From HXMU1420-13 sp963691715 (GTDB lineage: Bacteria > Bacteroidota > Rhodothermia > Balneolales > Balneolaceae): 64,000 nt of DNA. Position numbers and translations under genes: made by a program. Below the pieces are notes generated by a model. The model was given only the letters and a program-made list of their open reading frames with translations. It was not told the DNA's origin and did not search any database. The stretch covers positions 2,852,001 through 2,916,000 of the forward strand of contig OY829281.1 of assembly GCA_963691715.1 (NCBI GenBank), given 5' to 3'. This document shows positions 35,301 to 42,515 of this stretch, piece after piece (the stretch's first letter is position 1; each line of letters starts with the position of its first letter).

Positions 35301-36208
35301 ATGCTTCAGTATTCAAAACTAAAGAGAAGCCAAATACTCCACCGATAGTTAAATCTCCGGTAACTGATCTTACTCTGAACGAGGATTTTGGAGTGATTGA
35401 AGTCGCCTTTCTCGATACGGTATTTACAGATAGTGAAACTTCTACATTAACCTATCAGGTAAGCTCAGCACTTGAATTAGTGAATGGTTTTGTTGAGAAC
35501 AGAAATTTGTTTTTTGAATCAAAACAAGATCAGTTCGGACTTGATACCTTATTTATCCAAGCTCTTGACGATGGTGATTTTGAAGTAATTGATAGCATTA
35601 TTGTAGATGTTTTACCTATCAACGATCCACCTGAAATCATAAATGCATTCCCCGAGTTTCTACAATTTCGGGAAGATTCTAAATCACAATTACTTTTTAT
35701 ATCGGATTACATCAGTGACGTAGATAACGAATTAGCTGATTTAAGTTTAAAACATGTACAAGTTCCTGTATTCATGGAGTACAACTTTCATGCTCAAGCT
35801 GATGAATTTACGATTTCGGTCAGTGATACTATGAAGAACGAGTTTTTTAGCTTCTCGATATCTGATGGTGTGGATACTACAGAACAAATAGACATCGAGA
35901 TACGGGTAGACATCACGAATTCTGAATTTAATTCTGATGGCGTCTCTGAATTCAAACTCTCTCAAAACTATCCCAACCCCTTTAATCCGTTTACCAATAT
36001 TTCTTTTGAATTGGCTGAGGCGCAAAGTGTTCAGCTTATTGTGTTTGATATTAGTGGGAGAGAGGTAGTTCGTCTGGTAGATAGGTTTTTACTAACCGGT
36101 TCACATACCTATACATTGGATGCTTCGAATTTATCCACGGGAGTTTATTTCTTCCAGTTAGTAACATCGACTTATTCTGAAACCAAAAAGATGCTCTTAA
36201 TTAAATAA
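29315..36208 (+). CDS. Giant multidomain secreted protein with two type A sorting domains (apparent in-frame fusion)
   Basis: 2297 residues; signal peptide ~29-48 (LMLLVLLSLLLIDNTFSQ), possibly starting at ATG 29402. Order by eye: CARDB/Ig-like repeats (50-420), a long helical part (~656-769), two Kre9-like Ig domains (~1058-1248), an InlB B-repeat-like domain (~1254-1327), cohesin-like (~1332-1460), dockerin-like (~1468-1537) and a sorting domain (~1668-1748, KLSQNYPNPFNP). A second hydrophobic export-like segment follows (~1756-1783, SSLLILSVCLCLSF...VNAQ), then cohesin-like, Fn3 and two cadherin-like domains, and a final sorting domain (~2212-2297). It looks like two type-IX-secreted proteins joined. 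The ribosome site is AAGGA. It probably acts at or outside the cell surface. Exact domain borders are approximate. Confidence 0.8.
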   Translation: MLSNSITGDNGLSKNIIAYYNTTKGIVRLMLLVLLSLLLIDNTFSQTSSQYTEEEMVSDSFDFAIELENDYRINTSINSNDYFLDALSIDNPSSSIEVGQEFEFTGRMQNTGTEIGTYRAKIVIEKFEGINEVVVDEFRTAATEFQPDQIMRFTPEWTPEEPGRYRAVLLTYNFDWSVQYDVEYSSLFDVSEVFEVTGVEIEVNRTSVDPNQEYRLSGTVYGTGEGEVTYRYQEKDQSNSWNTIETGTLNYSGSSKSVPSFDVQRYLAGTYEYRVQITEPNSDASASVNVTVAEVFDAEVGAIQVSNNREVGLSQEVIISAENTGNVTGTFRFKFEVQKRNAVGIFSTVDGFTQTENREIEWGVTGSETFYWTPEEAGTYRIKASIQNFDGSATYDDANSDNFEIIGDISAPSVEVLRLKQVDGPKIQVYAKIIDENNIDLNATEFIVRRVDDGLFTNDQKSYEFSKVEGLDDIYVSIAENPQWFQENFQIGTEIVWKIKAIDEFGNEYLYPANNELGTGLFDRELELNSDGWAYRIKIVEGGQALPKTFVEERGIVDGPFSYKVVDNDIHINNNTATWFSLDIQPNSVQNNIRDIEEYLFINEIFPVPKSGVVPLSFASAFGDRSLVIENAFDYESISITSDKSTLPAVIRNTVDLFMPVLEALAPGLPANEAQEIFEDVFEPILTANEFLSEDDPNELALKILDFVLSETFTTTLKEITKQKLIDLYTEEMSSAAAEQLATEKAGELVGTALAIVTGINNRLQFVIDEFKFPFDNYGIDLIKTDGFKIKYLTVPGYTGGAEIKPYLTEEFETYLELIMPAALIQPYFSVFADINIYGTNGESIVESSQIIYNDEVIKDGDYVVNLVNGEEVYAQGTYITPELISGGDYVLPLQLEYDFNTSSKGYVFNSNRDPYFYEIVLYEGGMPEYEIFPEEYSELFKTEKIPFFLYDRLNNTIPSITELEEVRSLYRHFFTFDIETWEEDITQIEMCFGYSESSLNNCKTLDLNGTSSIILENKFSENEDKIYYKFSTVDLSENKSDYSEIYEFDIQVEDQSLEILAPDNENIVYEIGEEIGIVWSSNRVEDNISLELVNSDGLVIEIGEWPVTQNFVEWVIPDEVSSSNDYRVRIYSKSNNDIYDESDNTFSIINASDPSLTVLSPIGGEEWSTGAEYIIEWDAVSLGGEATIKLLKSDEDLLDISVVDINDEEFNWLIPDNLETNNDYAIKIISLENSAVTDQSDQFFNITQAVETYSVSVTVTPEGSGTINGAGSFDDQSEITLEAIANSGYEFSYWSEDNENIGDQNPYSFILNQDRDLVAFFELNPTEDEIEVVFSGNLEGDVGTPDVLIPVEISSSEEKLLQSFEFEMSYDPSVLLFKDIQTTGTLIESEFVEANFNETGTIRISSAAQTSFSSNGTLIYLVADLLEVGFSVLNWDSFFFNEGQPVAITSDNIFEVKEVIVPPNRPCGDVTRDFTISNADATHILRHVVKLLPEYPISESDSAYADVTSNSWISAFDASQILKKIVNENHPLDCGILPTKLAYSETNAIVEWRLNSDLSSKRFQIPISIAEFENLESIDLEINSSEGLKFNSISNLPENWLVEYNAIEDKLLISMLVNENDQYIEPLNLIFDVTDADDANLKGRARLNENQVQVLTDLNVIEKPSDFKLSQNYPNPFNPSTLINYSVPEISDVRIVVFNALGQQVSELVNTVHQPGNYSVQFEAGGLSSGIYIYRLITNNQTITKKHVAHKVVHVSYLHRISSLLILSVCLCLSFRGMVNAQVSISLPDTLLSDTESSYLMDIVLSDVQTESVSGFTFVIEYDPTIIFIDTYTKTSLTSGFFVQDNNTETGIYRITAANSTPIEENGILIQLNVDILNRGETYLIFNQASINEGDPAVIPVNGNLVIWNESLAPETLNPVNNTTDSDTSLVLSWEPNPFYNLYEVHFSEDENFNPTLVYTGIQDTILNLVDLDFNTAYYWKVRGYSFFGSTPFSDASVFKTKEKPNTPPIVKSPVTDLTLNEDFGVIEVAFLDTVFTDSETSTLTYQVSSALELVNGFVENRNLFFESKQDQFGLDTLFIQALDDGDFEVIDSIIVDVLPINDPPEIINAFPEFLQFREDSKSQLLFISDYISDVDNELADLSLKHVQVPVFMEYNFHAQADEFTISVSDTMKNEFFSFSISDGVDTTEQIDIEIRVDITNSEFNSDGVSEFKLSQNYPNPFNPFTNISFELAEAQSVQLIVFDISGREVVRLVDRFLLTGSHTYTLDASNLSTGVYFFQLVTSTYSETKKMLLIK

Positions 36209-36243
36209 GTTTTAAACAACTACTGACATAGAACCTAAACCAA

Positions 36244-36277
36244 AATCTTATCCATTAATTTGGATAGGATTTTTTTG
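36244..36277 (+). terminator. Terminator of the giant protein gene
   Basis: The stem AATCTTATCCA / TGGATAGGATT has a 6-nt loop and is followed by a run of seven T, 36 nt after the stop codon. Confidence 0.85.
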
Positions 36278-36373
36278 TAGACATATGTTCAAAGTTGAAT
36301 AACAATTTATTTTGTAGAATGATCTATAGTTACTATTGGAAACACGAATACTTTACCCCAATCTTACCCCAAA

Positions 36374-36424
36374 AAAAGCAGTTACTTTTTACTCTAAATA
36401 TTAGATTTCTAAGTAACTGCTTTT
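36374..36424 (-). terminator. Terminator of the tRNA-Arg transcript
   Basis: A 14-bp perfect stem (AAAAGCAGTTACTT / AAGTAACTGCTTTT) has a long loop. It is directly 3' of the tRNA on the minus strand, with a T-run beyond it on that strand. Confidence 0.7.
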
Positions 36425-36431
36425 ATTAAAG

Positions 36432-36505
36432 TACACCCGAGAGGATTCGAACCTCTAACCGCCTGATTCGTAGTCAGGTACTCTATCCAGTTGAGCTACG
36501 GGTGC
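36432..36505 (-). tRNA. tRNA-Arg (anticodon ACG)
   Basis: 74 nt on the minus strand. The acceptor GCACCCG pairs with CGGGTGT (one G-U at the end). D stem GCTC/GAGT, anticodon stem CCTGA/TCAGG with loop CTACGAA giving anticodon ACG, variable loop CGGTT, T stem AGAGG/CCTCT with loop TTCGAAT, and discriminator A. CCA is not encoded. Its 3' end faces the 22.5-36.4 kb accessory region, the usual side for island insertion. This is the only intact tRNA noticed in the window. Confidence 0.95.
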
Positions 36506-36535
36506 ATTTCAATAAATGTGCATCGTAGGAGTAAA

Positions 36536-36588
36536 TGATTCGTAGTCACTGTACTCATCTCCCGACAGGTCGGGAAGCTACGGGTGCA
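36536..36588 (-). repeat. 5' half of tRNA-Arg with palindrome in the D loop
   Basis: The text TGATTCGTAGTCACTGTACTC, then CTCCCGACAGGTCGGGAAG, then CTACGGGTGCA repeats the tRNA 5' half just upstream of the intact gene. The D-loop contains the same CCCGACAGGTCGGG palindrome (36561-36574) as the pseudogene at 22.4 kb. The 3' half is absent. Confidence 0.75.
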
Positions 36589-37165
36589 TTTTATTTTCTC
36601 AATTTCTTGAGAGCTTTAAATATAAGGAGGTTTGTAGCGGTGAACAACTTATGAAAGTGTGTTTTTTGTATTATTTGATTTTTGTCCCGACAAAAGAATC
36701 ACCCCAATGTGCTCACTTTTACTGTAATCACCAAGCAGGTTCATCAAAGCTTCGAATCAATACTTCCAATGATCTGTCCTGTAGATGTTATTCTTTTAAT
36801 CTAATGAAGATATTTACGCTTTGTGCACATTGATGCTCTGTATATATGTAATCCTATTGCCATTTCAATGCCGATACCTCTATTAAAGAAGTATTTCGTA
36901 ATTGATTAAATACCTCCAAAGATATCCAGAAGAAATGCGATAGAGTAGTTTGAAAAGAATTCGTATCGGGTTTTTCAAATTCTATCTTTTATTGTAAGGG
37001 AAGTCAGTGGTCGTTAAAACAATCTGAAATTATTAATTAATCCAGATATATGCATTCTCAGGAGTGACTATTGAGGTGTTGTATTCAAAAAAAAGTAATA
37101 CATTAGAATGTGGCTACTTATTATTTTAATAATCAGGACTTATAACGAGTACATAAAGTGATGTA
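36589..37165. other. Intergenic region before the LytTR gene
   Basis: No credible gene was seen. A 60-codon ORF at 36651-36833 follows a good AAGGAGG ribosome-site match, but at too long a spacing, and its composition is unlike a protein. The promoters of the tRNA (leftward) and the LytTR gene (rightward) should lie here. Confidence 0.4.
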
Positions 37166-38017
37166 ATGAAAAAAATACTCCAAAGTCCTTACCCTGTACT
37201 CGTTCTTTCATGGAAGATGCCATTATTTTATGGCTTATTTGTAGCATTATTTTTATTGTTTTTTAAACCTTTTGGATTATTTAAATTCGATTTCGAGAGT
37301 ATGGTGAGAATTTCTTCAGGTTACGGATTAGTAACCTTTCTTATAATGTGTGTTAATCAATATGCATTACCTTATTTCTATTCAACCATATTTTTAGAAA
37401 AAAACTGGACTGTATTTAGAGAAATTATTTGGGTTTTTTGGAATGTCATTATTATCGCTGTTTTTAATTATTACTATTCTATATACATTTTTGATTTAGA
37501 ACACTATACTTCTCTATTTTTTTATTTTTTAATGTATACCCTTCTTACTTCTATCATACCTGTTAGTGTAACGATATTATTGTTACACAACTGGAAATTG
37601 AAAAAAAATCTACGTTCGGCTGAAGAGATTAGTAGAAATCTAAATACTAAAATGTTAGAGCAAAAGAATGACGAAAAAATTGTTCTTTATGCCACCAATA
37701 AAAAAGATTTTATATCTACTACAGTCTCAGATTTTCTATACATAGAATCCGTTGGAAATTACAATGTAATTTATTGGGGAGAGAAAGGAGAGGTTATGCA
37801 TAAAAAAATAAGAAATACATTGAAAAATATGGAAGATCAGTTATTGGGTATACATTCAATCATGAGGGTCCACAAAGCTTTTATTGTAAATCTTGACCAG
37901 ATTCAAGAAATCAATGGGAATGCTCAAGGGTATCAGCTTACAATGGGAGATGAAAAAATTAAAATACCAGTATCGCGAACATATATGAAGAAGTTTATTG
38001 CTAAAATGGCCATATAG
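37166..38017 (+). CDS. Membrane-bound LytTR-domain transcription regulator
   Basis: 283 residues. Four hydrophobic helices lie in residues ~15-145 (FYGLFVALFLLFF, IIWVFWNVIIIAVF, ILLLHNWKLKK boundary). A short coiled linker follows, then a LytTR DNA-binding domain (~175-283: DFLYIESVGNYNVIYW, KNMEDQLLGIHSIMRVHKAF, IPVSRTYMKKF). Such one-component regulators are common in Bacteroidota and bind paired direct repeats. There is no receiver domain, so the signal is probably sensed in the membrane. It is monocistronic. Confidence 0.88.
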   Translation: MKKILQSPYPVLVLSWKMPLFYGLFVALFLLFFKPFGLFKFDFESMVRISSGYGLVTFLIMCVNQYALPYFYSTIFLEKNWTVFREIIWVFWNVIIIAVFNYYYSIYIFDLEHYTSLFFYFLMYTLLTSIIPVSVTILLLHNWKLKKNLRSAEEISRNLNTKMLEQKNDEKIVLYATNKKDFISTTVSDFLYIESVGNYNVIYWGEKGEVMHKKIRNTLKNMEDQLLGIHSIMRVHKAFIVNLDQIQEINGNAQGYQLTMGDEKIKIPVSRTYMKKFIAKMAI

Positions 38018-38427
38018 CAATGAGAATCGATTGCATATCTTGCAATTCATCACAGTTTCATGTTGTTCATCCCAAAACAATGAATCTTGGGAATTATTGA
38101 TCTATAATTGTATCGGTTAAATAATAACAAATACAATTTTATGGACAATACCCTTATTGCTTACAAAATAAATGATGTTATATGTCAATCTGGTTATTGA
38201 TAGATGATATTACTTCACCTAGAAAACATTCATTGTATAGTCAGCTTTTATCGAGCTGTTTCTATTATGCTGCTTTCGAAAGTTTAGGGGTATCTAGAAT
38301 TGGAGTATCCACCGGTGATTAGAAAAATCAACCAAGAAAATCTCAAATCAAACATCAAATACATGGTCTTATAAGCGATAATAAATGGACATGCATACAC
38401 AAAACTCTATTAGGACTTAAGAATACA
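38018..38427. other. Intergenic region after the LytTR gene
   Basis: No supported gene. A 47-codon ORF at 38182-38325 has no ribosome site and no recognisable similarity. No strong hairpin was seen. Confidence 0.35.
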
Positions 38428-39075
38428 ATGGAAATAGAACAAATTGCAGAAATTTTAATTTACTATTTACATGCTCCGCTTGGAGGTGTTGCACTAATAA
38501 GCGGAAGCGTGTCTGTTATCGCCAAGAAAGGGGGAAGAATTCATAGAAAATATGGGAAAATATTTTTCTACTCCATGTTAATAACTGCTATATCTGCATT
38601 TATTATTTCAATACTACCAAATCATGAAAGCCCCTTCTTATTCACTATTGGGTTGTTTAGCATGTATTTTTTAATTGGGGGTATTCGAAGTCTTAGATTT
38701 AAACATAAAGAATTCGATGTGAAAATTGATAGGATCATAGCATATACAATGATCATAACAGGGGTATTTATGATAGTGTATCCCATTGTTTTATATGGTC
38801 GGCTAAATACAATTTTAACTACTTTTGGATGTGTTGGAATATTATTTGGACTAAGAGATTTAAAGCTTTTTAATGATAAAGAAAGGTTAAGAAAAGGGTG
38901 GTTAAAATTACATTTAGGAAAAATGACAGGGGGGTATATCGCTGCTGTATCTGCCTTCTTTGTTGTTAATCAAATATTGCCAGGAATAAGTAATTGGTTT
39001 GTACCTAGCGTTGTTGGAAGTGTATTTATTACCTATTGGATGAATAAACTAAATAAACCTAAAACGTTAAGTTAA
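38428..39075 (+). CDS. DUF2306-like integral membrane protein
   Basis: 215 residues with about six to seven membrane helices. The beginning (LHAPLGGVALISGSVSVIAK, then KGGRIHRKYGKIFFYSML) has the small-residue helix followed by a KxGxxHRxxG basic turn typical of DUF2306-like membrane proteins in Bacteroidota. Its function is unknown. The next gene's ATG is 18 nt after the stop, so the two may be co-transcribed. Confidence 0.7.
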   Translation: MEIEQIAEILIYYLHAPLGGVALISGSVSVIAKKGGRIHRKYGKIFFYSMLITAISAFIISILPNHESPFLFTIGLFSMYFLIGGIRSLRFKHKEFDVKIDRIIAYTMIITGVFMIVYPIVLYGRLNTILTTFGCVGILFGLRDLKLFNDKERLRKGWLKLHLGKMTGGYIAAVSAFFVVNQILPGISNWFVPSVVGSVFITYWMNKLNKPKTLS

Positions 39076-39093
39076 TTGTGTAGAGGCATAACA

Positions 39094-40368
39094 ATGTTAA
39101 AAATTTTATACATTTTATTATTGTCAATTATTGGTACAGAATTAAGTTTTGCTCAAATTTATGTCGAAAAAAAAAGTCGGCATAGATTTGCTCAATTGAA
39201 CTTAGGGATAGATGTTCAGTCTAGTTTTTTTGGAGATACAAAGTATAAAGATATTGATGGGATAACTCGAAGTTTAAGCTTAAAAAGTATGTATAGTCCA
39301 AGAATCTTAATTGGTGGTACACATTTTTGGGGGCATGCTGATTTCTATATTGCAATTCCATTTTTTTATTCAAAACCTTATGAAACTAACAATCAAAAAA
39401 TTGAAACCAATAGAGGTGTCGAAACAGTATTCAAGTTTTATCCAAAAAGAATAAAAAATGGAAAGTTCCGACCTTATGTTGGTGCTTCACTTGCTCCATT
39501 TTATTTCGAGCAGAGTAACAAAAATTTTGATTTTTCAAATGGTCCTGAATTAGATCATACAAGTGTTCCTCTCCTAGGTGGATTTACTTATAATTCGAAG
39601 AATCAGTTATTTGAAATAGGTTTAGCATGGAACTATGCAAACCGTAAGAGATACTATATTTCAAGATCTGAAATTTCGACCATCAATACTCCTCATCTAT
39701 ATTTATCTTTTTCATATAGAGTAATGCTAGAAACTACTGTCTCCGCTGAAAAAGACTGGGAATCAGGAAAAACAGAAAGAATAACAAAAAAATTAGGAGA
39801 TGAAGGTATATTAGATGGATTTTATATGGGGGTTGGGATGTCATCAGCATTCTGGCTTAAAAGGAGCTCATATAACATATTAAACAGACCATATATTGAG
39901 AAGTACGACATTTCATTAATGCCTGATTTCACTTTAGGCTATTATTTTCATAACCCCGATTTAAATCTTGCAGTAGGATATCGAGGGTATAGCACCAGCA
40001 CCAACACATATGGAGCTGTCCAGCAGATAAATCGAAGATCTTATCTTGTAGAAGCGACTAAATTTTTGTTTGATTATCATGGGTTTGTACCGTTTTTAGG
40101 ACCAGTTATTAGTTATGATCGTTTATCATTTAATGAGAATTTTGAAACGGTTAATATTTGGGATATTGAAGAAAATAAACTTAGCGTTGGGCTAACTTTT
40201 GGATGGGATATCCGCCCAAATAGAATTCAAAGTTGGATATTAAGAACAAACCTTAGATGGTATCCTAATCTTTATCTCAATCTTGATGAAAATACTAAAA
40301 TTTCTTTTGATGCTATCGAATTTAACTTCATCCAGCTTATTGTATATCTAAATAGAATTAAAAATTAA
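39094..40368 (+). CDS. Secreted outer-membrane protein, unknown
   Basis: 424 residues from the ATG at 39094 (a TTG at 39076 in the same frame has no signal-peptide benefit). The signal peptide is LKILYILLLSIIGTELSFAQ. The mature part is almost entirely amphipathic beta strands with many aromatics, in two similar halves (each starting near LGIDVQSSF / GVGMSSAFW). This suggests two small barrels or one larger barrel. No family was assigned. Confidence 0.6.
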   Translation: MLKILYILLLSIIGTELSFAQIYVEKKSRHRFAQLNLGIDVQSSFFGDTKYKDIDGITRSLSLKSMYSPRILIGGTHFWGHADFYIAIPFFYSKPYETNNQKIETNRGVETVFKFYPKRIKNGKFRPYVGASLAPFYFEQSNKNFDFSNGPELDHTSVPLLGGFTYNSKNQLFEIGLAWNYANRKRYYISRSEISTINTPHLYLSFSYRVMLETTVSAEKDWESGKTERITKKLGDEGILDGFYMGVGMSSAFWLKRSSYNILNRPYIEKYDISLMPDFTLGYYFHNPDLNLAVGYRGYSTSTNTYGAVQQINRRSYLVEATKFLFDYHGFVPFLGPVISYDRLSFNENFETVNIWDIEENKLSVGLTFGWDIRPNRIQSWILRTNLRWYPNLYLNLDENTKISFDAIEFNFIQLIVYLNRIKN

Positions 40369-40397
40369 GGCTGATTATTTTAATTCATATCATAAAA

Positions 40398-40425
40398 AAA
40401 GCCCACTCAATAATGAATGGGCTTT
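40398..40425 (-). terminator. Terminator of ahcY
   Basis: The stem AAAGCCCACTCA / TGAATGGGCTTT has a 4-nt loop. On the minus strand it is followed by a run of T, 24 nt after the ahcY stop. It may also serve the convergent outer-membrane gene. Confidence 0.85.
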
Positions 40426-40448
40426 AACATGTAATAAAAAGTTATTAA

Positions 40449-41765
40449 TTAATAACGATATTCGTCAGACTTATATGGGCCAGTAATTGGAACACCGATA
40501 TATGCAGCTTGTTCTGCAGTTAGTTCTTCCAATTCCACTCCAATTTTCGAAAGATGAAGTCGTGCAACCTTCTCATCTAAGGTTTTTGGAAGTACATGTA
40601 CTTTACCTGATTCAAACTCTTCGGGTCGATTCCATAGTGCAATTTGAGCTATGGTTTGATTGGTAAAACTGTTGCTCATCACAAAAGAAGGATGCCCGGT
40701 AGCATTTCCAAGATTCATTAATCGTCCTTGTGACAAGAGAATCACTTGGTTACCGCTCTGCAAGGTGAAAATGTCAACTTGTGGTTTAATGTTTTCTTCT
40801 TGAGCATGATCTTTTAACCAAGCTACGTCAATCTCGTTATCAAAATGGCCAATATTTCCAACAATTACCTTGTCTTTCATTAGTTGGAAGTGTTCTGCAG
40901 TAACGATGTCTTTATTACCAGTTGCAGTTACGATGATATCTGCTCTTGGTGCTGCATCCGCCATTCTTTTCACCTCAAAACCATCCATTGCAGCCTGAAG
41001 GGCGCAGATGGGATCAATTTCTGTAACGATCACTCGAGCACCAGCACCGCGAAGTGACGCTGCCGTTCCTTTACCTACGTCGCCATATCCTGCGACAACG
41101 GCAACCTTTCCAGCCATCATTACATCGGTAGCTCGACGAATAGCATCTACAGCAGATTCTTGGCAACCATATTTATTGTCGAACTTAGATTTAGTAACAG
41201 AGTCATTCACATTGATTGCTGGAAGGGGAAGAGTTCCATTTCGTTCTCTTTCAATCAAACGAAGAACGCCTGTGGTAGTTTCTTCAGAAATACCATGTAT
41301 CCCATCTACTAACTCTGGATAATTATCTAGTACCATATTGGTTAGATCACCACCATCATCTAAAATCATATTTAGTGGTTGACCATCGGGGAAGAAAATG
41401 GTTTGTTCAATACACCAGTCGAACTCTTCTTCATTCATGCCTTTCCAAGCGTATACAGGGATACCAGCCTGAGCAATTGCTGCTGCTGCATGGTCTTGGG
41501 TTGAATAAATATTACATGATGACCATGTTACTTCTGCTCCAAGATCGACCAATGTTTCAATGAGCACAGCCGTTTGAATAGTCATGTGAAGACAGCCAGC
41601 GATGCGAGCTCCTTTTAAAGGTTGTTCATCACGATATTCTTCACGAATCGCCATTAATCCTGGCATTTCTGCTTCGGCTAAGTCAATTTCTTGTCTGCCA
41701 AATTTAGCTTGGTTAATATCCTTCACTTTGTAAGCCAGTTTTTCTTCTACGTGTGGCATGTCCAT
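40449..41765 (-). CDS. ahcY: Adenosylhomocysteinase
   Basis: 438 residues, full length. It hydrolyses S-adenosylhomocysteine to adenosine and homocysteine with bound NAD, in the cytosol. Visible motifs are GCLHMTIQTAVLIETL near the start, SCNIYSTQDHAAAAI, the NAD-binding VAGYGDVGKGTAASLRGAG, and the C-terminal PITGPYKSDEYRY ending in the Lys-x-x-x-Tyr-Arg-Tyr type tail. It lies 15 nt after the thioredoxin-like gene on the same strand, so the two are probably one transcript. Confidence 0.97.
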   Translation of the reverse strand: MDMPHVEEKLAYKVKDINQAKFGRQEIDLAEAEMPGLMAIREEYRDEQPLKGARIAGCLHMTIQTAVLIETLVDLGAEVTWSSCNIYSTQDHAAAAIAQAGIPVYAWKGMNEEEFDWCIEQTIFFPDGQPLNMILDDGGDLTNMVLDNYPELVDGIHGISEETTTGVLRLIERERNGTLPLPAINVNDSVTKSKFDNKYGCQESAVDAIRRATDVMMAGKVAVVAGYGDVGKGTAASLRGAGARVIVTEIDPICALQAAMDGFEVKRMADAAPRADIIVTATGNKDIVTAEHFQLMKDKVIVGNIGHFDNEIDVAWLKDHAQEENIKPQVDIFTLQSGNQVILLSQGRLMNLGNATGHPSFVMSNSFTNQTIAQIALWNRPEEFESGKVHVLPKTLDEKVARLHLSKIGVELEELTAEQAAYIGVPITGPYKSDEYRY

Positions 41766-41780
41766 AATTAGATTAAATTG

Positions 41781-42320
41781 TTAAAATCTTTTGTTGTCTT
41801 CAATGATAACTTTCGCCATTTCATAATCACCTCTAGTTCCAGCAGAGCCTAACTCGGCTTTTATCAAATAACCTTGTGGGTCTATAAACACCTTAAATGG
41901 TATTCCTAGAGTGATAATCTTATCACCAATGTCGTTGGCATCAAGAGAATAAGTGAATGAATAATTGTTATCGGCAATAAATTGTTCTACTTCAGCTTTA
42001 GTATCTGCATCCATCAAATTAACAGTTAGAACTTCAAAATCATTGGGATATTCCTTTTTTAGAGAGTCCATTGCTGGAAACACTTGTAAACATGGCCCAC
42101 ACCATGTTTCCCAAAAATCTATAAGAACAACCTTACCAGAAAAATCTGAGATCGTTATATCATTTCCTTCCACATCTTTAAACGTTGCTTCCTTAATCAC
42201 AGATTCAATACGTTCACTTTCTTTTGATAAGTTACGAGGGTTGTTTGATTTTTGACTAGAACAAGAACTTAAAATAAGAACAGCAAAAAAGGGGATAACT
42301 AAAAATTTTGGATGTATCAT
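41781..42320 (-). CDS. TlpA/ResA-like thioredoxin-fold lipoprotein
   Basis: 179 residues. The signal ends in a lipobox (LILSSC). The thioredoxin-fold domain has the redox motif CGPC (IDFWETWCGPCLQVFPAM) and the cis-proline region (GIPFKVFIDPQG). Such proteins reduce or exchange thiols in the periplasm, for example in cytochrome c maturation. It is upstream of ahcY; no functional link between the two is evident. Confidence 0.9.
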   Translation of the reverse strand: MIHPKFLVIPFFAVLILSSCSSQKSNNPRNLSKESERIESVIKEATFKDVEGNDITISDFSGKVVLIDFWETWCGPCLQVFPAMDSLKKEYPNDFEVLTVNLMDADTKAEVEQFIADNNYSFTYSLDANDIGDKIITLGIPFKVFIDPQGYLIKAELGSAGTRGDYEMAKVIIEDNKRF

Positions 42321-42515
42321 AAGTAGATAATGATTTTATAATAAGATATGATGTTCATTCAAGATTAAATAATCACTAAAGTTTATTAACACATAAACAA
42401 TAATCGATCATAGGAAGTTCTTTAGAAAAGAAATTCAGCCAATTTATTTGAGTTACCGTATCTTAGTGAAACTTAACTATTGCGAAGCATTGTAATTGTA
42501 CAATCACATTCATCT

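Noticed and set aside
36651..36833. 60-codon ORF before the LytTR gene
   Set aside because: Cysteine/histidine-rich composition unlike a folded protein of this organism. The upstream AAGGAGG is too far from the ATG, and no similarity was recognised.
38182..38325. 47-codon ORF in the gap after the LytTR gene
   Set aside because: No ribosome site, no recognisable family and no terminator; not enough support to call a gene.
40449..42320. SAH riboswitch controlling ahcY
   Set aside because: Only 15 nt separate the tlpA-like gene from ahcY, and no SAH-riboswitch-like structure was visible upstream of the pair.
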